Source of the DNA: Selaginella moellendorffii
Lineage: Eukaryota; Streptophyta; Lycopodiopsida; Selaginellales; Selaginellaceae
Direction: 5' to 3'
Length of the DNA: 64,000 nucleotides
Assembly (NCBI RefSeq): GCF_000143415.4
Contig: NW_003314406.1
Location: 226,499 to 290,498, forward strand
Shown here: positions 57,229 to 64,000 of the stretch, piece by piece
How the letters are laid out: the number at the start of each line of letters is the position of its first letter
Numbering within the stretch: the stretch's first letter is position 1
Position numbers and translations under genes: made by a program
The notes under the pieces: model-generated
The model's input: only the letters and a program-made list of their open reading frames with translations
Told to the model about the DNA's origin: nothing
Databases searched by the model: none

Positions 57229-58175
57229 CCTCTTGCGGGACATGGCAGAGTGCCCAAGACGATGGGCTTACTCAAGAGGAAGTATCACTAGCCAGACATG
57301 GCTAAGGATGTCCAAGACTATGTAAAGACATGTCCAACATGTCAGCAGGTCAAAACCGTGACTAAGGTTAGTGGGGGCTTGTTGCAAAGCATCCCAATTC
57401 CAGATCGTCCGTGGAAATGTCTTACGATGGACTTCATCATGGGACTCCCTCTAAGCGAAGGGTTCGATGTGATGTTCGTGGTGGTGGACCAATTTTTGAA
57501 GATGGCACATTTCATACCCACCTCAACGGAAGTGGATGCGGAAAGTGTGGCGAAGCTGTTCTTCGAACAAGTGGTTCGAGTGCGGGGAAGGCCAAAAGAG
57601 ATTATCTCAGATTGAGATAAGAGCTTCACCAGTAGGTTCTAGAGAACTCTCCAGGAATAATATTGCACCAAGTTGAAATTCAGCACAGCCTATCACCCAC
57701 AGATAGATATGTGGTATTAAGTCAAGTTTGATGGAACTAACACTTCTTGACAGACGGACAAACGGAAAGGGTGAATAGGCAGCTGGAGGATTATTTGCGA
57801 TGCTATGTCTCAGGAGACCAGACCGATTGGGAAAGTCATTTGGGACTTGCGGAAATGTATTATAACAACTCACCACATTTGAGTATCAGGGTGAGTCTAT
57901 GGCAAGTCATCAATGGGCGAGCTATTGAAGGTCCTGTGGAGCTCGGCATGGCCGAGTATCATGGAAAGTTACCCGCAGTGGAGGCATTCATGGCGGAAAG
58001 ACTCAACATTTGGAATCTAGTGAGGGATTCCTTGGAACGGGCTCAACAAAGGCAAACCATGTATGCGAACCAGAAGCGCTGGGATGTAGAGTTCCAAGCG
58101 GGGGAGAAGGTATGGCTGAACACCAAGAACCTCAGGCTACCAAGTGGGATTAGCCAGAAGCTAACCCAAAGGTAA
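57229..58175 (+). pseudogene. Family-B integrase
   Basis: Zinc-binding region GHGRVPKTMGLLKRKYH then CPTCQQ; core TMDFIMGLPLSEGFDVMFVV (first Asp), KEIISD (second Asp) followed by stops at DKSFTSRF and beyond, and HLGLAEMYYNNSPH (Glu). Between Y-H-P-Q and T-D-G-Q-T-E-R-V-N there are 51 extra nucleotides (57703-57753) ending TTCTTGACAG. The rest reads RQTMYANQKRWDVEFQAGEK and KLTQR, interrupted by a 51-nt GT-AG sequence at 58172-58222. Confidence 0.82.
57703..57753 (+). other. 51-nt probable decayed intron in integrase
   Basis: Removing it restores HPQ-TDGQTERVN. It ends in a good acceptor (TTCTTGACAG) but starts AT instead of GT, which a single G-to-A change would explain. An alternative is a 46-bp insertion with duplicated ACAGA (57699-57703 and 57750-57754). 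Confidence 0.5.
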
Positions 58176-58222
58176 AAATGCATGTATTCCGTAAATGAAT
58201 TGATCTTGAGTTCCTTAAGTAG
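58172..58222 (+). other. 51-nt probable intron in integrase C-terminal region
   Basis: It runs GTAAAAATG to TTAAGTAG and contains in-frame stops. Removing it joins KLTQR to FAELYKIEAQIGKVAYRL, the expected continuous Gypsy integrase C-terminal sequence. Confidence 0.65.
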
Positions 58223-58605
58223 GTTCGCAGAACTTTATAAGATTGAGGCACAAATCGGTAAAGTGGCTTACCGTCTCCGACTTCCTCGAGAGATGGGGAA
58301 GATGCACCTAATGTTCCACGTGAACTTACTCAAGCCGTACTTTGAGGATCCGCTTCGCATGGACCAAGTAAGGCCTTTACCTGAGGTTATCCAAGGGGAA
58401 AAGGAATACGAAGTCGAGGCCATCCTCAATGTGCGCAAGAGTAAGTGACAAGGATGTGAGGTGAGAGAGTTCCATGTGAAGTGGAAAGGATTTCCACACT
58501 ACGAAGAAATATGGGAACCGGAGGAAAACCTAGCGAACGTGCGAAATCTAGTGGAGGAATTTCTGCAAGGCAGAACTCTATGTACTTATGCAAAGTTCAA
58601 TTAAG
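58223..58605 (+). pseudogene. Family-B integrase tail and chromodomain
   Basis: KMHLMFHVNLLKPYF is followed by a chromodomain: YEVEAILNVRKSK, a stop, CEVREFHVKWKGFPHYEEIW and EPEENLANVRNLVEEFLQG. The aromatic cage positions (Y, W, and Y of HYEEIW) are visible. The chromodomain assigns B to chromoviruses, which use it to target heterochromatin. The frame ends near 58605. Confidence 0.88.
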
Positions 58606-59005
58606 GCATCAATTTGTGATGTTGAGCAATGGCATATGTTGGGACCCGAAGGTGCGCCGGAGGTAAGCTAATTAGCATGGGTTAACTAGGTCGACCAGGT
58701 GTAGAGAACTATGCCCGACTCCCCACAGAGATGTCGAATCCGTAGACATATTCTATGGAGGTTGGGTTCGAGTCCCAACCCCCTAGTAAAGCAAGGTTGG
58801 GTTCAAGTCTCAACCCCATGCTAGGGCATGGTGGGGTGAGGAGTATAAGGACACCTATATTCCGTTGTCATGGGCTCTTAACCAGGGATGCTAACTTAGG
58901 CACACCGCTAAATGGGGGGATGCCCCTGGAGACATGGTCAACAAGTCGTAGGATAAAAAGAGACGTTCAATGTGGGCATCAAACTTCTTCTATGGGTGGT
59001 GGAGT
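58606..59005 (+). mobile_element. Family-B 3' untranslated leader and polypurine tract
   Basis: Non-coding, with GGTTGGGTTCGAGTCCCAAC and other words shared with the family-A interior, ending CTATGGGTGGTGGAGT at 59005, directly before the 3' LTR. Confidence 0.7.
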
Positions 59006-60733
59006 TGTAAGGAACCAACTCCCCGAGGTGTCGTAGGCTAAAGGATCCCCGAAAACATGACCAAAATGGCAAAGAGTTCATCAGATGGAACTGGGTCTGA
59101 GATCGAGTCCAAGACTGACTCTAAGACCGAGTTCGAGATAGAGTCCGAAATCGAGCCTGAGGCCGACTCGGAGACTGAGTTCAAGACCAAGTTCGAGACC
59201 GAGTTCGAGACGGAGTCCGAGATCCGAGAATCGGGTCCGAGACCGAGTCCGAAGTCGACTCTGAGATCGGGTCTGAGATCGAGTCCAAGATTAAGTCCGA
59301 GACCGAATCCGAAGTCGGGTCCGAGATCGAGTCCAAGATTGAGCCTGAGACCTAGTCCAAGTACTAATACGGGTCAAGGGGTGAAAGCCCAAAGCGCGCG
59401 TCTCCCAAGGGGGGGGGGGTTGCATGGGGTTCCAAAAGTATAGTAGGGATAGTGAGGTCTAGGAATCAGTCTTGAAGGAACTCTCCAGTGGTGCTTCCAA
59501 ACTGACTTGAGGTTAAGACTGGGGCCGAGGGGCCTTGGGTGGGAGTGAGCATAGACTCGGGTGGTGCCAGAGGAGCCACCCAAGGAAGTTCTCAAGAGCA
59601 GCTCCCACTCCCGAAAGGGAAACCGATTGCAATGCTCCCAGCTCATGTGGAGTGGTGCCCCACTTGAGTACCTTGTGGCTCATTGGTCCTCGCCCTTCCT
59701 AGGGGCTTGGGCCTTCCCTTCGGGATGGAAGTGGGGGGGTAGAGATACCTATACCGGGCCGTTATACCACGGTGTTTCGCCCCAATGTCCCGAAGCAAGT
59801 GTTGCACCCAAGACTTGGGATTTGAGGGTCCCATGATCAAGTCTTGTGGTACCAAGAATCAGGTCCGAGACCGAGTCCAAAGTTGAGTCCGAGATCGGGT
59901 CCAAGATCGAGTCCAAGATCAAGCCTGAGACTGAGTCCAAGTACTAATACGGGTCAAGGGGTGAAAGCCCAAAGCGTGCGTCTCCCGGGGGGGGGGGCTG
60001 CAGGGGGTTCCAAAAGTATAATAGGGATAGTGAGGTCCAGGAACCAATCTTGAAGGAACTCTCTAGTGGTGCTTCCAAATTGACTTGAGGTTGACACTGG
60101 GGCCGAGGGGCCTTGGGTGGGAATGAGCATGGACTCGGGTGGTGCCGTAGGGGCCACCCAAGGAAGTGTTCAAGAGCAGCTCCCACTCCCGAAAGGGAAA
60201 TCGATTGCGGTGCTCCCGGCTCATGTGGAGTGGTGCCCCACTTGAGTATCTTGTGGCTCATTGGTCCTCGCCCTTCCTAGGGGCTTGGGCCTTCCCTTCG
60301 GGATGGAAATGGGGGGGTAGAGGTACCCATACCAGGCCGTTAGGCCACGGTGTTTTGCCCCGGTGTCCCGAAGTAAGTGTTGCACCCAAGACTTGGGATT
60401 TAGAGGGTCCCATGATCAAGTCTTGTGGTACTAAGGGAAGTTAGGAACCTGAAGGCTTGGTGTGCTTGGCTGCTTGTGCCTGCGGGGAGTGTAGCCGAAC
60501 CTTAAGTCTAGTCTAACCTGGGGAGGGGGATGGGGAGAGATTTGAAAATCCGTGGATGGATGACTAACACTCTGTTGCTTGTGCAGTGAGTAACTGAAAC
60601 TAAGTAGGACCAAGTAGGAGTTGGTACCATAGGCAGGAACCTTGGCAAGGGAACTTAGCAAAAAGCCAAGGCAGTGTTGGACGGGTAGACGAGGTAAGCT
60701 GGCAAATTAGAAAGGAAAAATTTGTGGCTTACA
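59006..60733 (+). mobile_element. Family-B 3' LTR with internal duplication
   Basis: It runs TGTAAGGAACCAACTCC to TTGTGGCTTACA, 1728 bp against 1115 bp in the 5' LTR. The excess comes from a tandem duplication with offset about 629 bp (59227 onward repeated from 59856 onward), so the shared core, the polyG tract and the following ~400 bp occur twice (59379-59860 and 59955-60440). Confidence 0.85.
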
Positions 60734-61198
60734 CTTAGACCCAAACACGCACTCGACCGCTTCAGCTTTAAACCAACGTCGCATAGCCGATCCAACACTT
60801 TACAAACATCACAAACGTGCTCCTCCCACATCCCCTTCGAGTGGATCAAAACATCATCAATGAAATCAGTAGTCACCTCCGGCATATTGCAAAGAACCTC
60901 ATCCATCATCCACTAGAAAGTTGTTGCAGCATTTTTTAAACCAAACGGCATCACCAAGAACTCGTACAAACCAAATGGTGTACGAAAAGCAGTCTTAGGA
61001 ATATCTTCTTTAGCCATCGGTACTTGCCAGTACTCAGAAGCAAGATTTAGTTTGGTGAACCAACGACTTCGCCCCAAACGATCCAAGAGATCAACAGTGT
61101 GAGGAAGAGGGTACACATCCGGGATCGTCACTTCGTTTAACGGACGATAGTCGATGCAGAAACGAATACTCCAATCAGGCTTCGTCACAAAATGAGGT
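60734..61198 (-). pseudogene. Gypsy family-E RT, main part
   Basis: The minus strand reads [54 protein letters not shown] and catalytic DFIDDVLIHS (FIDD in place of YxDD). The frame continues on both sides across later insertions: to 63783-63870 upstream and 44578-44709 downstream. 61183-61198 is the left copy of the LINE target duplication. Confidence 0.85.
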
Positions 61199-63766
61199 GT
61201 AAAAGGCCTGGTGCTGCCCTCTGAACGGCTACAACTCCCAGGAACTCAAGTTGTGACACAAGAGCTGCAAGACGGGGCATTTGCAGATGACACCGCACTC
61301 TTCCTACTTGCCACCCCGAGGAATCTGGACGCAGCAAGGTCCAAGCTGGAGATCTTCAACAGGGCAGCGGGGGCAGCCATAAACTGGAACAAGTCAGTAG
61401 GCGTGAACTGGGGAGAGCCAGGCATTGAGACCTGGGGACAGGAGATAGGCTTTCAGTGGCTTCGCCCCGGCGAAGACACTCGGTACCTCGGCATCCAGGT
61501 TGGGACCCGGTACAATGCGGCTACACAGGATGACACGCTTCTCAGGAGGATCCGGACTGCAGTTCAGAAATGGACACCGAGGAAACTCGGACTCCCAGCC
61601 CGGATTGTAGTGGTCAAGAGTGTGATCCTCCCTAGCATCTGGTACCACCTCTCGATTTGGCCGGTGCTGGAAACTACACTGCAGAAGGTGAGACAGATGG
61701 TGCGGACCTACGTATGGCGTGGAGCATTGGCTACAGGGCGAACCATGGCCAAGGTGGCGTGGCAATCTACAGCGAGGCCGCGCATTCTAGGGGGCCTAGG
61801 GATCATTGACCCCAGCGACATGGCGAAGGCGATGAGGTACAAGATTTTTCTCATGGGCTTGCAACAGGGGAGACAGCCGTGGCGACTCATGTTTCGGCAG
61901 AGCCTCCTAGCGATACGCCCCAAACACAATGCAGCCAAACCGTGGGAGGAGGACCCACGGTGGCTCTTCGCAGAAGGACCGACGCAGGTAGTGAAGGGGG
62001 GCAACTTCGTCCAGAGCCTTCATCGACTGTGGAGAGCCTTTCTGCTGGAGCAAACACCACCGACCAGGGCCGAGGAGTGGCTCAACCAGCCTTTGTTTTT
62101 CAATGCACTGTTCAAAGAGGGAGGTGTGACACTAGGACGAGAGACACACCACACGATCTGGAGGAAAATGCACGCAAATGGATTCCGGACAATGAAGCAG
62201 TTGACGGGAGTGATTGACAGGGATTGGTGGCGAACAGCGAGAAGGACTCAAGTGTTTGGACCTTGGAAGCGACGTAACATCCTGCTGGACATTCTGCGAC
62301 TCCTCCGAGTGGTGAACAACACGAAAGCAGGGACGAAGTGGCCGAGAAGATGCCTTCAAGCAGGGGACTTTGTGGCGATCCAGCGGCAAACAGAGTGGGA
62401 GGAACACGATGCTGTGCGACGTCCGCTAGGGACGTGGACTCGAGCATTCACCGCACCTACACCAGCATGGGAAGAAGGGGACGTTGAGGTGTGGTTCGTT
62501 GCTGCACCAGAGCTCAACATAGGACTGCCGTTTCGCATCACGAGAGGAGACACGCTTCTCCCGATGGGTGAGAGACAAGAGATGCCAGACGTCACGGACG
62601 ATGAGGTACGTGGGAGGATTCGTGTGCTTAGGCACTCACCCAAGAGGCTGGACGTGGTGGACTCGGAAGACCTGCTGGAGGGCGATGGATCACTGATATG
62701 GTGGCGACAGCAGCTACTAGAAGATCTAGACTGGGACCCTGCTGCATGGCGACGAGGGACAGGAAGCTTTTTCTCCTATGCAGTCAAGGAAGCGCGGAAT
62801 GGACTGCTGACATCACGAGAGGAGGCGAGAGAGGAGATTCCGAAGCTGTGGCAGAAATGGATAGCACAGGGGGTCGGCGCGGAGCAAGTGGTGGACAACA
62901 CGATTCACTTCTGGAAGTTGCCCGTGCAGGAAAAAGTGAAAGTCACCTCGTGGTTGGTAGCGAACAATGGACTTCCGGTTGGACAGCGATTCCAGGACGA
63001 CGCGAGTCGCAGATGCAGGGAGTGTGACAAAATCGAGACAGTCAAGCATGCACTGTGGGAGTGTGACACTGCAAAGGAAGTGTGGCGCCAGATTATTAAG
63101 GCAGGGAAGGAGTTGGGCGTGACACAGGATTTTGAGGCCCGCAGTGGGGATGTGCTTCACTGGTTTGAGGAAGCGAGGGGCCCTGCCCAGGGCCCAGCCC
63201 TACGACACATTAGGTGCAGAGGACGACACGGCTGGGGGATTCAGGTCCGGTGGGACATGACCGGGGCGGAGGTAGGAGTCCCCGTGTGGGAGGCGCTTGG
63301 ACATGCTCGATGGGCAATATGGCGAGCGACGGGAGTCCAGGCCCTTTGGGAAGCACGCAACCGGGCACACTTCGAAGGGACACAGGTCAGAGTATCACAG
63401 GTACTGGCAGAGTGGTGGAGACTTACACTGGCGGCAATACGGCTTCACCATGCTATCCTCCGGGACAGGGGGAAGCTCGAGAGGCTCGAGGAGTGGCAAA
63501 AAGCATGGCTGCCATGTTTTGGTAGAGGAGATCACAAGGAGGTTCGTTGGAGATGGCGCCCCCCGGAGTCGATCTTGCGGTCAGCACGAAGGGGGGACGT
63601 GGATCTGGACGAGATACGACGGAGACGACCGCAGCCGCTTCTACTGCAGGCCTAGTCTCACTTTAGATGAGGGAGATCACCACTAGGTAGCATGAGCTTT
63701 GGGCAGCATGCCCAATTTTTGTATTAGTCCCTACGGGACATTGGGGAATGTACATACACGTTTCAT
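61199..63766 (+). mobile_element. 5'-truncated LINE with intact C-terminal ORF
   Basis: It is flanked by a perfect 16-bp duplication CGTCACAAAATGAGGT (61183-61198 and 63767-63782), proving a target-primed insertion into E RT. It is truncated inside the RT domain. The 3' end after the stop (63656-63766) lacks a poly(A) tail and ends TACATACACGTTTCAT. Confidence 0.9.
61211..63655 (+). CDS. LINE ORF2 C-terminal part (RT to zinc-binding end)
   Basis: An uninterrupted frame of about 814 codons without its natural start. The RT catalytic box GAFADDTALFLLATP is near the N-end (residues ~25-40), followed by AGAAINWNKSVGVNWG and the RT thumb (KLGLPARIVVVKSVILPSIW). GGLGIIDPSDMAKAMRYKIF and the zf-RVT-like block CRECDKIETVKHALWECD (about residues 600-620) come next. 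A Trp/Arg-rich tail ends PQPLLLQA. The N-terminal endonuclease and RT fingers are lost by 5' truncation. The intact frame and perfect duplication suggest a recent event. No ribosomal start is implied; the copy is presumably not translated. Confidence 0.85.
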   Translation: MLPSERLQLPGTQVVTQELQDGAFADDTALFLLATPRNLDAARSKLEIFNRAAGAAINWNKSVGVNWGEPGIETWGQEIGFQWLRPGEDTRYLGIQVGTRYNAATQDDTLLRRIRTAVQKWTPRKLGLPARIVVVKSVILPSIWYHLSIWPVLETTLQKVRQMVRTYVWRGALATGRTMAKVAWQSTARPRILGGLGIIDPSDMAKAMRYKIFLMGLQQGRQPWRLMFRQSLLAIRPKHNAAKPWEEDPRWLFAEGPTQVVKGGNFVQSLHRLWRAFLLEQTPPTRAEEWLNQPLFFNALFKEGGVTLGRETHHTIWRKMHANGFRTMKQLTGVIDRDWWRTARRTQVFGPWKRRNILLDILRLLRVVNNTKAGTKWPRRCLQAGDFVAIQRQTEWEEHDAVRRPLGTWTRAFTAPTPAWEEGDVEVWFVAAPELNIGLPFRITRGDTLLPMGERQEMPDVTDDEVRGRIRVLRHSPKRLDVVDSEDLLEGDGSLIWWRQQLLEDLDWDPAAWRRGTGSFFSYAVKEARNGLLTSREEAREEIPKLWQKWIAQGVGAEQVVDNTIHFWKLPVQEKVKVTSWLVANNGLPVGQRFQDDASRRCRECDKIETVKHALWECDTAKEVWRQIIKAGKELGVTQDFEARSGDVLHWFEEARGPAQGPALRHIRCRGRHGWGIQVRWDMTGAEVGVPVWEALGHARWAIWRATGVQALWEARNRAHFEGTQVRVSQVLAEWWRLTLAAIRLHHAILRDRGKLERLEEWQKAWLPCFGRGDHKEVRWRWRPPESILRSARRGDVDLDEIRRRRPQPLLLQA

Positions 63767-63782
63767 CGTCACAAAATGAGGT

Positions 63783-63870
63783 TCACATGCCCAAAGACTC
63801 CACAACTTCCAAATAACACCCTTCTCTAGCATCTCCTTGATGTTTGTACGTAAAATCTTAATCTTCTTGG
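63783..63870 (-). pseudogene. Gypsy family-E RT, N-terminal segment
   Basis: The minus strand reads KKIKILRTNIKEMLEKGVIW and KLWSLWACEPHFVTK, joining in frame to TKPDWSIRFCIDYR across the LINE when one target-duplication copy is removed. It is cut at 63870 by the TIR-element terminus. Confidence 0.78.
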
Positions 63871-63962
63871 AAGCTCTATTTCGTTAAAGTGGGATTTATT
63901 CAGTAAAATGGGACTAGGTACAAATTTTCAAGTATTTGACAATGACGTGAAATTATATGTTT
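63871..63962. mobile_element. TIR-element terminus, second copy
   Basis: It starts AAGCTCTATTTCGTTAAAGT and matches the reverse complement of 28176-28267 at all but a few positions. It interrupts E RT. At 63963 it switches abruptly to GAG-hexamer sequence, so the element is broken here. Confidence 0.8.
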
Positions 63963-64000
63963 TTCGAGATGGAGTCCGAGACGGACCCGAGATGGAGTCT
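63963..64000. repeat. GAG-hexamer sequence at right edge
   Basis: CGAGATGGAGTCCGAGACGG continues off the window; probably the array of another family-A LTR joined to the broken TIR element. Confidence 0.6.

Larger units (their letters stand above)
44710..60733 (+). mobile_element. Family-B chromovirus (Ty3/Gypsy), split by family A
   Basis: 5' LTR 44710-45824, PBS 45828-45839, gag-pol, polypurine tract about 58992-59005, 3' LTR 59006-60733. The target duplication is CTTGG (44705-44709) versus CTTAG (60734-60738). The element is nested in E RT and itself carries a complete family-A element (48472-56430). The coding region has scattered in-frame stops, nearly all of the CAG/CGA/TGG to stop type. 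Confidence 0.9.

Overview
The window looks like nuclear DNA of a land plant and is about 90% transposable elements. The evidence for a plant is initiator-Met-tRNA primed LTR retrotransposons with chromodomains, a 5S-bearing Cassandra-type TRIM, TTTAGGG-type telomere motifs and a KEULE/SEC1-type Sec1/Munc18 gene. Both host genes have many introns of only about 42-65 nt. That is unusual for a repeat-rich plant and is known from Selaginella, so I infer a lycophyte of that kind with moderate confidence. There are no rRNA, tRNA or CRISPR loci.

Layout. 1-4620: nested LTR pieces, with a family-A LTR inside a family-C element inside another family-C element. 4621-11332: rearranged remains of an old Gypsy element (family D) in both orientations. 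11333-30561: a full-length family-C LTR element with a non-coding interior. It sits in the 3' LTR of D, and its own LTRs carry two Cassandra-like solo LTRs and one complete 394-bp TRIM. Its interior is split by an 11.1-kb terminal-inverted-repeat (TIR) DNA element (17141-28267) with 4-bp target duplications. That DNA element holds a long minus-strand multi-exon gene ending in a HAD/FCP1-like phosphatase domain, a plus-strand transposase-like fragment, a 200-bp palindrome, many dispersed 22-26-bp palindromes and a family-A solo LTR. 30562-34850: D remnants, microsatellites and no convincing gene.

34855-40675 is the host gene island: a Sec1/Munc18 gene on the minus strand and an uncharacterised multi-exon gene on the plus strand, divergently arranged 174 bp apart around a (CA)n tract. 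A probable Helitron terminus follows.

41974 to beyond the right edge is a minus-strand Gypsy element (family E). Its reverse transcriptase reading frame is cut by three later insertions: a family-B chromovirus (44710-60733, itself split by a complete family-A element at 48472-56430), a 5'-truncated LINE (61199-63766) and another copy of the TIR element end (63871-63962).

How the parts relate. Families A and C have LTRs and interiors but no recognisable gag-pol. They share with the chromovirus B a conserved LTR core; A also shares B's exact polypurine tract and 3' leader. I infer that A and C are large retrotransposon derivatives mobilised by B-like proteins. The TIR element appears to be a non-autonomous or decayed giant transposon carrying cargo. 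Its palindrome family, part of which lies within a set of similar 47-55-nt introns, is the least explained signal in the window.
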